Assembly: GCA_031550975.1 (NCBI GenBank) | Contig: JAVBOC010000004.1 | Location: 62,001 to 126,000, forward strand | Length of the DNA stretch: 64,000 nucleotides | Source of the DNA: UBA947 sp031550975 | Lineage (GTDB): Bacteria; Cyanobacteriota; Vampirovibrionia; Gastranaerophilales; Gastranaerophilaceae | Direction of reading: 5' to 3' | Shown: positions 34,425 through 42,484 of the stretch, in pieces | Layout of the letters: every line of letters begins with the position of its first letter | Position numbering within the stretch: the first letter of the stretch is position 1 | Made by a program: the position numbers and the translations under genes | The notes under the pieces: model-generated | Database searches by the model: none | What the model was told of the DNA's origin: nothing | The model's input: the letters and a program-made list of their open reading frames with translations, nothing else

Positions 34425-36055
34425 GGTAAATCCTTTATATTTGGTGAATTAACGGTAGTTGTACCAACCATCTGAAGATTTGGCGTTGTGGATTTGCAAA
34501 TCTCAGAATGCTTGCGCTCCTCATTTGTTTGAGTATAATCTGTTCTAAAATGCGCTCCGCGAGACTCTTCACGGTTAATGGCGCAGATAGTAACCAATTT
34601 TGCAGCGTCAATCATGTTGCGTAATTCGTAGCTTTCACGGCTTGAACCCTCAATTAAAGGAAGCTGCGCCAACTGTTCGAGCGCGTCAAATAAAGAAGAT
34701 TTGCTGCGCAGGATTCCAACATTTTCCCACATGATTGTTTGTAATTGTTCGCGAAATTGAGCCGTTTTTTTAGAAGTGAGTTGTGAACCGTGAATCGTGA
34801 ATTGTTCTTCAAATTTAATGTCACCCGCTTCTAGTTTCTTGTCCCTAATCCCTAATTTTATGTGTTCAGCCACAGCATTAGCGCAGACAACACACTCTAA
34901 CAGCGAGTTGCTCGCCAGCCTGTTTCCGCCGTGCAGACCTGTTGAAGCGGTTTCTCCGATTGCAAATAAGCCCTCAACGGAAGTCTTGCCTTCTAAATCT
35001 GTTTTAATCCCGCCCATAAAATAGTGCGCAGCAGGCGCCACCGGGATAAAATCTTTTGAAATATCTATTCCATGCTCAAGGCATTTTTTAGAAATATTCG
35101 GGAAACGCTTTGCAAGTTTTTTGGCGTCAATTCCAGTCGCGTTGAGGTATACATTCTCTAATTTATTTACCCCCATTTCGTTAAATATTGCACGAGTTAC
35201 AACATCACGCGGCGCAAGTTCTGCCATCTCATGATATTTGTGCATAAATTCATGTCCATCGGCATCAACGAGTTTTGCACCTTCGCCACGAACCGCTTCT
35301 GAGATTAAAAATCGGTTTTCACTTTCTTCGTCCAAAGCAAGCGCTGTCGGATGGAATTGAACAAATTCCATATCCTGCAAAGTCGCTCCTGCGTGGTATG
35401 CAAGTGTAATGCCATCTGCTGTCGCACCAGCAGGGTTTGTTGTGTATTTATAAAGCTGTCCGAGTCCGCCTGTTGCAAGGATTACAGCAGAGGTAGAAAT
35501 TGCTTCGTACTCTTGGGTTTCTTCAAGGAATACAACAACACCGTTAACCCCGCAATCATCGTTGGTCAACAATTCTACCGCCATGGTTTTTTCATAAACT
35601 TCAACATTCGGGTTTGCTTTTATTTTTGCGCACAGTGCCTGCTCAATCATTCTGCCTGTAGCGTCGCCGCCTGCATGAAGAACACGGTTTACGCTGTGTG
35701 CACCCTCTAGTGTATAAGTAAAATTACCGCTCTCGTCTTTATCAAACTCAACCCCGAGTTTAAGTAAGTCTTTAACAACCGCGTCAGACTTTTCAGAGAT
35801 ATATTTGACCGCGTCAAATTCGCTCAAACCCGCGCCGGCTTTAATCGTATCGCAAATGTGGGATTCAACACTGTCAGCCTTGTTTTCCTTCATAACGCCG
35901 ACCATCCCGCCCTGCGCGTAGCGTGAATTGCTCTCGCCAAGACGTGATTTAGTGACAAGCAGAATTTTCGCACCCGACTCTGCTAATTTCAAACTAGCAT
36001 AGAGCCCTGCAATACCGCTGCCTATAATTACTGTGGAGTAATTTGAATAATTCAT
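34418..36055 (-). CDS. nadB: L-aspartate oxidase with a repeat-derived insertion
   Basis: FAD enzyme that oxidises L-aspartate to iminoaspartate for NAD synthesis. The start at 36055 (MNYSNYSTVIIGSGIAGLYASLKLAE) gives 545 residues. The GxGxxG motif is at 11-16, followed by SNSRYAQGGM, HSVNRVLHAGGDATG, QFHPTAL near 240, RGEGA and HYFMGGI near 340, then GLHGGNRLASNSLLE near 375. Between VVCANAVAEHI and FREQLQTIMWENVG, about 30 residues including GIRDKKLEAGDIKFEEQFTIHGSQLTSKK come from two repeat arrays (34776-34859). An extra ATG lies three codons upstream. nadC is coupled downstream. Confidence 0.94.
   Translation of the reverse strand: MNYSNYSTVIIGSGIAGLYASLKLAESGAKILLVTKSRLGESNSRYAQGGMVGVMKENKADSVESHICDTIKAGAGLSEFDAVKYISEKSDAVVKDLLKLGVEFDKDESGNFTYTLEGAHSVNRVLHAGGDATGRMIEQALCAKIKANPNVEVYEKTMAVELLTNDDCGVNGVVVFLEETQEYEAISTSAVILATGGLGQLYKYTTNPAGATADGITLAYHAGATLQDMEFVQFHPTALALDEESENRFLISEAVRGEGAKLVDADGHEFMHKYHEMAELAPRDVVTRAIFNEMGVNKLENVYLNATGIDAKKLAKRFPNISKKCLEHGIDISKDFIPVAPAAHYFMGGIKTDLEGKTSVEGLFAIGETASTGLHGGNRLASNSLLECVVCANAVAEHIKLGIRDKKLEAGDIKFEEQFTIHGSQLTSKKTAQFREQLQTIMWENVGILRSKSSLFDALEQLAQLPLIEGSSRESYELRNMIDAAKLVTICAINREESRGAHFRTDYTQTNEERKHSEICKSTTPNLQMVGTTTVNSPNIKDLPC
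34776..34859. repeat. Two heptamer arrays inside nadB
   Basis: Positions 34776-34803 are four GTGANYY units, followed by the GTTCTTCAAATT flank that also follows the array in cinA. Positions 34830-34859 are TCCCTAA-family units. Both are read in frame and encode FEEQFTIHGSQLT and GIRDKKLEAG. Confidence 0.9.
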
Positions 36056-36159
36056 CTTTTGCATTTTAATACGAAGGCATGCAGATTTCAAGCCATGTGA
36101 ATGGTAAAAATTGAACCACTTACATCTTGGCAAATTCTGTCTTGCTGCGCTTGCGCAAT

Positions 36160-36180
36160 AAAAAGCGGCGAAACGCCGCT
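36160..36180 (-). terminator. Terminator on the minus strand upstream of nadB
   Basis: AGCGGCG, 3-base loop and CGCCGCT are followed on the minus strand by TTTTTATT. It would end the transcript of the upstream diguanylate-cyclase gene. Confidence 0.75.
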
Positions 36181-36203
36181 AATAACCAGATTACATCTTT
36201 ATA

Positions 36204-36236
36204 TACTAGATACTAGGGACTAGAAACTAGTATTTA
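36204..36236. repeat. TAGGGAC/TAGATAC heptamer array
   Basis: Four units (CTAGATA, CTAGGGA, CTAGAAA, CTAGTAT) lie between the diguanylate-cyclase gene and nadB. Confidence 0.75.
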
Positions 36237-36300
36237 ATCTTTTTCATACGGGGGTAAATAATTGGGTTTTCCGAATTATCTCCCCGGTTTATTTTTATCT

Positions 36301-37170
36301 CTAGCCTTCACCTAAGTTCAGCTGTGAGAATTGTACAATTTTGTTTCTGCCACGATTTTTCGCGTTATAGAGCGCGTGCTCAGAATAGCGGATAATCGTA
36401 TTCGCATCTTCGTCCATATTTTCCATACACGGATAAGTCGAAATTCCGCCCGAAATCGTGATTGGGTGTTTTTCTACTTCGCCCGCCGGGATGAATTCCA
36501 TTTTTTCAATATCGCGTCTGAATCTTTCTGCGAACAAGAAAGCGTTAGCTTCTGAGGTGTTTGGAAGGATTAACAAAAATTCTTCGTCGCCGTAACGGGT
36601 TAAAACATCCTCTTTTCTGATAAGCTGTTTGAGTTTGTCTGCGATTGAGCGCAATAAAACATCGCCCCATTCGTAGCCGTAAACATCGTTTACAACTTTA
36701 AAGAAATCCAGGTCAAACAACAGGCAGGAAAGTTTTGTGCCGTAACGTTTTGCGCGCGAAATCTCTTGTTCAAGACGTTCGTGCATATATTTACGGTTGT
36801 AAAGTCCTGTGAGTTCGTCAGTTGACGCAACTACTTTTAATTTATTCGCGTAATCTCTGATTTTTAACAACGCTGTCGCACGAATTGTAAGCTCCTCATT
36901 GTCAACCGGAGTTTTGATGTAGTCATAAGCTATTGCTCTGACTGTCGCGCCTTTAAAAGTTTCGCCAACAAACAGAAGTGGTGATTTGAATTTCGTAACC
37001 GCGAGGACATCTTTAATCCCCGGAACATCTTCAATCACAATCAGGTTCGGGTTAAGCGTTTCATAATCTTTAAGATTTTCAGGCTTTTCCACTCTGACAT
37101 TAATATCCTCAAGCTTAGAGAGCGTAGCCTCAAGACGTGAGTTGTTTGCATAAATAATAATATTTCTCAT
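36301..37170 (-). CDS. GGDEF-domain protein with receiver-like N-terminus and altered signature
   Basis: A 289-residue protein. Residues 1-115 resemble a degenerate receiver fold (MRNIIIYANNSRLEATLSKL, LNPNLIVIEDVPG, SPLLFVGE, YIKTPVDNEELTIRATALL). Residues 125-285 form a GGDEF domain: DELTGLYNRKYMHERLEQE, LLFDLDFFKVVNDVYGYEWGDVLL, RKEDVLTRYGDEEFLLILP and ISGGISTYP. The active-site loop reads GDEEF where GGDEF or GGEEF is normal, so the second Gly is Asp; synthesis of c-di-GMP is therefore uncertain. The start at 37170 has GAGGAA upstream; the longer open frame is noncoding and repeat-bearing. Confidence 0.88.
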   Translation of the reverse strand: MRNIIIYANNSRLEATLSKLEDINVRVEKPENLKDYETLNPNLIVIEDVPGIKDVLAVTKFKSPLLFVGETFKGATVRAIAYDYIKTPVDNEELTIRATALLKIRDYANKLKVVASTDELTGLYNRKYMHERLEQEISRAKRYGTKLSCLLFDLDFFKVVNDVYGYEWGDVLLRSIADKLKQLIRKEDVLTRYGDEEFLLILPNTSEANAFLFAERFRRDIEKMEFIPAGEVEKHPITISGGISTYPCMENMDEDANTIIRYSEHALYNAKNRGRNKIVQFSQLNLGEG

Positions 37171-37249
37171 GTTTATATTCCTCGCTATACAAAAGTTTAG
37201 CATATTGCGCAAGACCGTGCAATTTGTAAACAAAAGTAAAGAAATTAGT

Positions 37250-37352
37250 GAATCGGCAATAGTGAATAGTGAATTGACCAACAGAAAAAGGTTTATGCAA
37301 AGCATTTGATGAACTATTCACAACTCACAACTCACAACTCACTATTCACTGG
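37250..37352. repeat. Inverted GTGAATN arrays around a core
   Basis: GTGAATA and GTGAATT units at 37257-37275 and inverted CTCACAA/ATTCACT units at 37312-37350 enclose a core with AAAAAGG...CAAAGCATTTGATGA. A similar core (AAAAAGGCAAAGCATT) lies in the element at 54513-54652. Confidence 0.85.
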
Positions 37353-37432
37353 TAAAAGGGAAATAAAATGAACCTACAAATGCATATCCTGTGTTATATA
37401 TAGTTTATACAAAGAGAGATAACAAGAGAGCA

Positions 37433-37630
37433 ATGCGAAAACTGACACCAAGAGAGTATGATTTTTTGATGATGATGAGGAATGGCTGTGAGAACGCCGA
37501 AATGGCGCGGATCGCGTCTGTTAGCATCCACACAGTTAAGGCTCATGTGAGTTCTATTTTAAAGAAACTTGGCGCACGCAACCGCACCAGCGCAATTTAT
37601 CTTGCAGTGAAAAGTGGGTTGATTGAGTGA
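37433..37630 (+). CDS. Small stand-alone LuxR/GerE-type HTH protein
   Basis: A 65-residue protein made only of a LuxR-family helix-turn-helix: KLTPREYDFLMMMRNGCENAEMARIASVSIHTVKAHVSSILKKLGARNRTSAIYLAVKSGLIE. The recognition helix (HTVKAHVSSILKKLG) is well conserved. No receiver domain is present, as in GerE. The start at 37433 has AAGAGAG upstream; a GTG at 37391 would add 14 residues. A full-length NarL-type regulator lies 1.3 kb downstream. Confidence 0.85.
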   Translation: MRKLTPREYDFLMMMRNGCENAEMARIASVSIHTVKAHVSSILKKLGARNRTSAIYLAVKSGLIE

Positions 37631-37666
37631 ATCACCTAATTTCTTGGACGAATTTGTTTATAAGGA

Positions 37667-38653
37667 TTATGGGCTAACACAAAAAGTGGCTGGGCCAGGG
37701 GCATCTTTAGCCATCATGCCACCAGGGCTCAGTGCGATACACCCAGAATCTTGATCTGTCCATGCTTGATCATCTTCAAAATAACCTTCAGCAACGAAAT
37801 CAGCCGCTTCAGGATCGTCCCGATGGAGACGCAATTCGTTATATTCGGCAGCAGTCGCCAACCGCATGCCTGATAGAGTACACGCTTCCTTGTGGACAGC
37901 CCATGTATTCCAATGGCAAATGCTTGGATCATTGCAGTTTTGATCCAGCGCTCTATACGGTCCTCCTGGGCAGGTATCCGCCTCTCCATTGCCATTCATG
38001 TGCACAGAATCTCTGCTGGTCAACCAACACTTCCCGGCAATCAAGTGTGCGCCTGGGAATTGGTCGCAATTAGCATCATTCTTATTGAAGAACTTTATGT
38101 CCTTCCCAACTTCATTCGGGCCGTCGAAACCATTCGTATCATAAAGTGCAGCTACAGCACATTTTGCAGCATCCGGACCTGTAAGAGCAGGCGACATCGT
38201 ACAGTTTTTGTTGTATGCAAGGAGCACATTCGCACCATTTGCTAAAGTAAAACCAACTGGGGTTGTGCCGCCCCAATCTGAGTGTCCAAATTTGCCTGCA
38301 TCGTTATAGTCACTCGCCTTGATAGTGCTTGTTCCATCTTTTATATCTCCACTATAGAAGCAGCCGTTCCAAGTTGGGCAGATTTTAGTTATTTTCATGA
38401 TATTGAGGTTTTTTAAATTATTCACCACAGCCAGCGTGTTCGCTTGGCCTTGCAGTGCAAGCCTTGTGTTCATCTGACTCACAGCTTCTGTCAGGCGCCA
38501 TTCAAAAACTTCCGCTGCGCGGTTCCATCTGTCGTCGTTTATGTTTTTTATCAATGCAGGTATGGTCAACGCCGCCACAACGCCAAGCATCCCGATAACT
38601 ACCAATACTTCTGAAAGTGTCATACCTTTATGGGTTGAATGGTTATTTTTCAC
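37667..38653 (-). CDS. Prepilin-like protein with large C-terminal domain
   Basis: Type IV pilin/type II pseudopilin family, 328 residues from a GTG at 38653 with a GGAA site. The class III leader NNHSTHKG is followed by MTLSEVLVVIGMLGVVAALTIPALI: cleavage should occur after Gly, with Glu at mature position 5 and a hydrophobic helix. The rest is a Cys-rich globular domain (about 12 Cys) with WNGCFYSGD, GFTLANGANVLLAYNKNCT, CAVAALYDTNG and ACTLSGMRLATAAEYNEL. This layout is shared with the 61650-62588 protein. No pilus assembly genes are nearby. The leader NHST motif also matches a translated octamer unit. Confidence 0.85.
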   Translation of the reverse strand: MKNNHSTHKGMTLSEVLVVIGMLGVVAALTIPALIKNINDDRWNRAAEVFEWRLTEAVSQMNTRLALQGQANTLAVVNNLKNLNIMKITKICPTWNGCFYSGDIKDGTSTIKASDYNDAGKFGHSDWGGTTPVGFTLANGANVLLAYNKNCTMSPALTGPDAAKCAVAALYDTNGFDGPNEVGKDIKFFNKNDANCDQFPGAHLIAGKCWLTSRDSVHMNGNGEADTCPGGPYRALDQNCNDPSICHWNTWAVHKEACTLSGMRLATAAEYNELRLHRDDPEAADFVAEGYFEDDQAWTDQDSGCIALSPGGMMAKDAPGPATFCVSP

Positions 38654-38755
38654 ACAAATTCCTTTTTTATTAACACGATTGAACAAGAACCTTCTTGTCA
38701 TCCTGAACTAACTATACCAGTTGTTTATCGTTTTGGCAATCCAAATAACTATTCT

Positions 38756-38796
38756 AATCCCTAATCCCTAGTCCCTAATTTCTAGTCTCAAATATT
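38756..38796. repeat. TCCCTAA heptamer array
   Basis: Five to six TCCCTAA/TCCCTAG/TTTCTAG units lie between divergent genes. Confidence 0.85.
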
Positions 38797-38876
38797 ATTA
38801 CAATTTAAACTCTCAACCAAATAAGATTAACTTCCGGGCAAACTTTTAAGGGGTTAAAAAACCGAGCGAAAAATCT

Positions 38877-38882
38877 TATAAA
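38877..38882 (+). promoter_or_regulatory. -10 box of the NarL-type regulator gene
   Basis: TATAAA ends 7 bases before the first of two in-frame ATGs (38890 and 38893). There is no Shine-Dalgarno. Confidence 0.45.
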
Positions 38883-38889
38883 TAATCAT

Positions 38890-39555
38890 ATGATGAATAA
38901 TAATATAAAAATACTACTTGTTGAAGACCAAAAACTCATGCGGGTCGGGCTAAAATCCCTCTTTGATGATGACAAATTAGAGGTGATTTCTGAAGCTGCA
39001 AGCGGCAGGGAAGCGATTGAAAAATACCGCACAACCCACCCTGATGTGGTGCTAATGGATATAGGCTTACCTGATATTTCCGGAATCGAAGCCACGAAAA
39101 AGATTCTGGAAATGGATTCGAACGCGAAAGTTATAATCTTAACCTCGCACTTAAGCGAGCGCGATGTTCTTGATTCACTGCAAGCCGGAGCCTGCGGTTA
39201 CGCGATGAAAGACATAAACACGGAAGTCTTAAAAATGGTTATACGAACGGTAAAAGAAGGTGCTATGTGGCTTGATCCGCAGGTTGTGCCGATTTTGCGT
39301 GAGAAGCACTGCGGGGTAATTCCGCCGCGTCAAATGTCGCGCGCGATGTTTAAGGAGCAGCACGCAAACCTTACCCAACGCGAATATGAGGTGCTTAAAC
39401 TCGTTGTGGACGGAAAATCCAACAACGACATCGCACAAGAATTAACCATTTCCGAACACACTGCAAAAGCCCACGTTTGTAATATTATCCAAAAACTCGT
39501 CGTCGACGACCGCACCCAAGCTGCTGTTAAAGCGCTAAAGGAAGGGCTTGTGTAG
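38890..39555 (+). CDS. Response regulator, NarL/FixJ family
   Basis: DNA-binding two-component regulator of 221 residues. The receiver (1-120) begins KILLVEDQKLMRVGLKSLFD with the acidic pair ED, phosphoacceptor Asp in DVVLMDIGLPDISG near residue 57, and the Thr and Lys positions in VIILTSHLS and GYAMKD. A LuxR HTH occupies about 155-215 (LTQREYEVLKLVVDGKSNNDIAQELTISEHTAKAHVCNIIQKL). No kinase gene is adjacent; the orphan kinases of this window are possible partners. Confidence 0.93.
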   Translation: MMNNNIKILLVEDQKLMRVGLKSLFDDDKLEVISEAASGREAIEKYRTTHPDVVLMDIGLPDISGIEATKKILEMDSNAKVIILTSHLSERDVLDSLQAGACGYAMKDINTEVLKMVIRTVKEGAMWLDPQVVPILREKHCGVIPPRQMSRAMFKEQHANLTQREYEVLKLVVDGKSNNDIAQELTISEHTAKAHVCNIIQKLVVDDRTQAAVKALKEGLV

Positions 39556-39622
39556 ATGCGGCAGCCACAACACTTAAAATATCATTTACATTTTTCCTCT
39601 GAAACGCTATAATATGTCATAA

Positions 39623-39711
39623 CGTCATTCTGAGCTTCGCGAAGAATCTCAATGTTCAACCAAAAGGGACTGTTTTGAGATGTTTCGGCGCTAATTCGCC
39701 TCAACATGACG
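39623..39711. repeat. CGTCATTCTGAG palindromic element, short form
   Basis: An 89-bp version of the element in ispE and at 50412-50543, lacking part of the middle. The ends CGTCATTCTGAG and CTCAACATGACG are inverted. It ends 19 bp before the ankyrin gene. Confidence 0.9.
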
Positions 39712-39729
39712 AAGGAATTAGGAGGAAAA

Positions 39730-40308
39730 ATGAAAAAGTTATTAACGATTTTGGTTATTATGTTTACGTTTGGCGGTATTGTTCATGCTGACGAACAGAC
39801 CGACAGGCAGACCGCGATTATTCGAAGCATCCAGTCCAAAGGATACACTTATAGCAATAAGGGATTTTTTACCGCAATTTCAACCGGCGATGCTACGCTT
39901 GTGGAGCAATATATTGACGCAGGCATGAGTCCGAAAGCAACATTTTCAAAACTTCCTGCGATATTTTTTGCAATAAAATCCGGCAATAATGACGTTGTAA
40001 AAGTGCTTTTGGATAAGGGTGCAAACCCAAACGGAGTTAATCTTTGGACCACACCTCTTATAATTGCGATTGATGAAAAACAGGCAGAAATCGCTCAGAC
40101 TTTAGTGTCTTACGGCGCGGATGTAAATCAGGCAGTCGAAGGGATTACGCCGTTGAATTATGCTATCAAAAAGAAAAACCCCGATATTGTCAGAACCCTA
40201 ATTAACGCTGGCGCAACAACGACCAACGAAGTTCTTCTGAACGCTCTTAAATCCAAAAACGACAGCATTAAGAGTCTTGTTTTGACAAAATATAAGCTGG
40301 AAGAATAA
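39730..40308 (+). CDS. Secreted ankyrin-repeat protein
   Basis: A 192-residue protein. The start at 39730 has a perfect GGAGG and gives a signal peptide MKKLLTILVIMFTFGGIVHADE. Four ankyrin repeats follow (FFTAISTGDATLVEQYIDAGMSPKA, AIFFAIKSGNNDVVKVLLDKGANPNG, PLIIAIDEKQAEIAQTLVSYGADVNQ, PLNYAIKKKNPDIVRTLINAGA). It is probably a periplasmic or secreted interaction module; no enzyme domain is attached. Confidence 0.88.
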   Translation: MKKLLTILVIMFTFGGIVHADEQTDRQTAIIRSIQSKGYTYSNKGFFTAISTGDATLVEQYIDAGMSPKATFSKLPAIFFAIKSGNNDVVKVLLDKGANPNGVNLWTTPLIIAIDEKQAEIAQTLVSYGADVNQAVEGITPLNYAIKKKNPDIVRTLINAGATTTNEVLLNALKSKNDSIKSLVLTKYKLEE

Positions 40309-40361
40309 TATTTACTTGAAAAAAAACCTTTTTGTAGTAGAGTTGAGTTAAGGCAAAATCA

Positions 40362-40503
40362 AATATGCGCCTGTAGCCGACATTATTTCTAGGCGAGGGC
40401 ACGAGCCATAGAAATAAGGAGTCCTGAACTGACTGCAGAATCGGCTGAAAGGAACTTGAAGCCAGATTCTATGTCCCTACCTGGTGTTTCAGGATCTGAA
40501 AAC
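40362..40503 (+). ncRNA. Candidate structured RNA next to tRNA fragments
   Basis: This stretch begins with a 16-bp piece of the tRNA-Arg 5' end (40362-40377) and then folds well: TTATTTCTA (40383-40391) with TAGAAATAA (40409-40417); TCCTGAA (40422-40428) with TTCAGGA (40488-40494); and inside it AGAATCGGCT with AGCC-A-GATTCT (40437-40470). No known family was recognised, and no obvious terminator follows. Confidence 0.4.
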
Positions 40504-40642
40504 GAAAAACTGAATATGCGCCTGTAGCTCAGCTGGCTTGTTACATCTTTTACAAGGTAAAAGTGTAACAAAATAGAGATTTAAACGCTCTATCCAGCGC
40601 GCAGGACAAGAAAAACTGAATATGCGCCTGTAGCTCAGCTGG
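40504..40642. repeat. Direct repeats containing the 5' part of tRNA-Arg
   Basis: Positions 40504-40536 and 40610-40642 are identical over 33 bp and cover the first half of the tRNA with 14 upstream bases. Between them lie a hairpin (GTTACATCTTTTAC with GTAAAAGTGTAAC) and an inverted copy of the tRNA D-arm (40585-40598). These are tRNA remnants; only the last copy is complete. Confidence 0.88.
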
Positions 40643-40697
40643 ATAGAGCGTACGGCTACGAACCGTGAGGTCGGGGGTTCAAATCCCTCCAGGCGTA
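40624..40697 (+). tRNA. tRNA-Arg(ACG)
   Basis: A 74-nt cloverleaf: acceptor GCGCCTG with CAGGCGT (one G-U), D-arm GCTC/GAGC, anticodon stem TACGG/CCGTG with loop CTACGAA, giving anticodon ACG (read as ICG after deamination by TadA, whose gene is also in this window), and T-arm with TTCAAAT. The discriminator base is A. CCA is not encoded. A terminator follows within 4 bases. Confidence 0.96.
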
Positions 40698-40700
40698 AAA

Positions 40701-40727
40701 AGAGACACCGTAAGGGTGTCTTTTTTT
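40701..40727 (+). terminator. Terminator of the tRNA-Arg gene
   Basis: AGACACC pairs with GGTGTCT around GTAAG and is followed by seven T. Confidence 0.93.
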
Positions 40728-41133
40728 ATGCCTTAGGGACTTGAGCCATCAAGCGATTTTGTTGAAATCACTTGATGGGTTAGCTCTGCATCTTATCCGT
40801 TGCGCTCATGTTCCTCGCGCACGACTAAGTAAAAGCCCACGACAAACAAGGCGAAATGTAATTGAGCCGTAGCTTGACGGGTGCAACCAGTTAGTTTGAG
40901 TTGAGAAAAGCGATTACTCAAACAACGTGTTTGCCTCCAGGTATAGAGCATTAGGGCCTTTGTAACAAATTGTAAACACAAGTTTTGTTGGCGGTTTTTG
41001 CCGCGGTGAAAGCTTTTGGGGCGTTTTGTATCATGCAAATACTCTCGTGGCATGGCAATTAATGCTTTCGTTTTTTCTTAATAAGGATAAGGTAGTAGTA
41101 ATTTTTCATGTATTAAAGTAGAAAGGTACAGTT
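40728..41133. other. Intergenic region upstream of the hypothetical gene at 41134
   Basis: 406 bp with no supportable gene. It contains the inverted pair TCAAGCGATTT/AAATCACTTGA (40749-40777) and a TTTGTAACAAATTGTAAAC motif (40961-40979). Neither a classical promoter nor a known RNA was identified with confidence. Confidence 0.4.
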
Positions 41134-41685
41134 ATGGAAGTTAATGCAATTAACAGATACGGTGCAGCCGCTCAATACAGCAACGCATCATTTAGAGGTG
41201 AAACAAACCCTTATGCGAATACAAATTTGTTAGCATATGAGGATGAAAAGAAAGGTTCTGCCGGAAAAACTTTCGTGAAATTACTTGCTACAGTAGCAGT
41301 CGCAGCCGGTGTTGCCTTCGCAGCTAAAAAAGGCAAATTGGGTGAAACAGCTAGAGGCTGGTACGAAAGTTCAGCAAAATGGGTAAAGGGCGTCTTCGGC
41401 AAAGGCGAAGCAGTTAAAAAAGCAAAGCCAGTAACGGATATAGCAAAAGTTGATAATCATATTGCTAAATGGGAAGCACGAAAAGTATCATTTGAAAAAG
41501 CAGCGGAAGAAGCAACGGCAGCAGGCAATACAGCGGCAGCAGATGCAGCCAAAGCCAGAGCAGCTAAAATGCAAAAAAATATTGATCTTTTGAAAGGCAA
41601 AAAAACAGAGCTTGTGGCTAAAGCTGAAGCAGAAGCGGCAGCAGCTAAGGCAGCGGCAGGGGCTGGGACTCCTCCAACAGCATAA
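41134..41685 (+). CDS. Hypothetical protein with Ala/Lys coiled C-terminus
   Basis: A 183-residue protein of unknown function. The N-terminus (YSNASFRGETNPYANTN) carries the short S-F-x-G motif also seen in the two membrane hypotheticals near 32-33 kb. One hydrophobic segment (FVKLLATVAVAAGVAFAAKK) follows, then a long charged helix rich in Ala, Lys and Glu that is probably a coiled coil (about residues 105-175). AAAGG precedes the ATG, and a terminator follows. Confidence 0.7.
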   Translation: MEVNAINRYGAAAQYSNASFRGETNPYANTNLLAYEDEKKGSAGKTFVKLLATVAVAAGVAFAAKKGKLGETARGWYESSAKWVKGVFGKGEAVKKAKPVTDIAKVDNHIAKWEARKVSFEKAAEEATAAGNTAAADAAKARAAKMQKNIDLLKGKKTELVAKAEAEAAAAKAAAGAGTPPTA

Positions 41686-41711
41686 TTAAGAATAGCTAGA
41701 TAAATAGCAAA

Positions 41712-41740
41712 AACAGAAGTGAAATTTACTTCTGTTTTTT
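41712..41740 (+). terminator. Terminator after the 41134 gene
   Basis: AACAGAAGT pairs with ACTTCTGTT and is followed by six T. Confidence 0.9.
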
Positions 41741-41952
41741 GTTGTAACAGATTGTAAATGTGAATTTTGGATGTCTTTCACCCAAATACATCAAGATCTT
41801 CAGGCAAAAGAATAAATTTAAAAACGGTTCGTGTGAAGCAATTTATTTTCTATTTTTTTCTTTATAAGAACATAGGGGATAATCAGAATTTTTTATAAGG
41901 CTCGCAGCCTTGTAATATTCACTCACTCATTCGATATTACAAAGGGGAAATT

Positions 41953-42360
41953 ATGGGATTTTTAGACAAAGTCAGCACGTTAATGTTTAGAGCAATGACA
42001 GGTACATTAAGCAAAGGAGCAAGAAACGCGGCAGTACTCGCAAGGAAGTCGATGACACCAAAAGGCGCAATTGAATTTTTTAAGCAAAACCCTACACTAG
42101 CCATGACAGAGGTTACGAAATTGTCATCAGGTGCAAAAGTGTTTTATACACGTGCTGGAGGGGGGGCTTATAGCCGTTCGCTTGATGGTGTAACTAAACA
42201 TGTCGAATTGCCATCGGGTAATTCAGCTCAAGGATATTTTGAAAAGGCCCGCAGAATCGGTCATCCTGATGATGCAAGGATTGCTACATCAAAACTTATT
42301 CATGGCTCTGAGGAAACCGTGTTCAACCACAGTTTATATGACAGACCGCAGATAATATAA
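41953..42360 (+). CDS. Hypothetical protein
   Basis: A 135-residue basic protein that I do not recognise. It has AAAGGGG before the ATG and its own terminator. The N-terminus is amphipathic (GFLDKVSTLMFRAMTGTLSKGARNAAVLARKSM) and the C-terminal half is soluble with Gly-rich turns (YTRAGGGAYSRSLDGVTKHVELPSG). There is no signal peptide and no conserved catalytic pattern. Confidence 0.65.
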   Translation: MGFLDKVSTLMFRAMTGTLSKGARNAAVLARKSMTPKGAIEFFKQNPTLAMTEVTKLSSGAKVFYTRAGGGAYSRSLDGVTKHVELPSGNSAQGYFEKARRIGHPDDARIATSKLIHGSEETVFNHSLYDRPQII

Positions 42361-42402
42361 ATTTTTTAAAATTATTAAAGCATTTTTCTCGTGTATTTTT
42401 TA

Positions 42403-42428
42403 AACACAGCGCTATTGCTGTGTTTTTT
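42403..42428 (+). terminator. Terminator after the 41953 gene
   Basis: AACACAGC pairs with GCTGTGTT around a 6-base loop and is followed by six T. Confidence 0.88.
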
Positions 42429-42484
42429 ATTGCCCAAAGTGTCGTCGCTGCCGGCAACCCTTGCAGGGTTATCAAAGAACTTAC

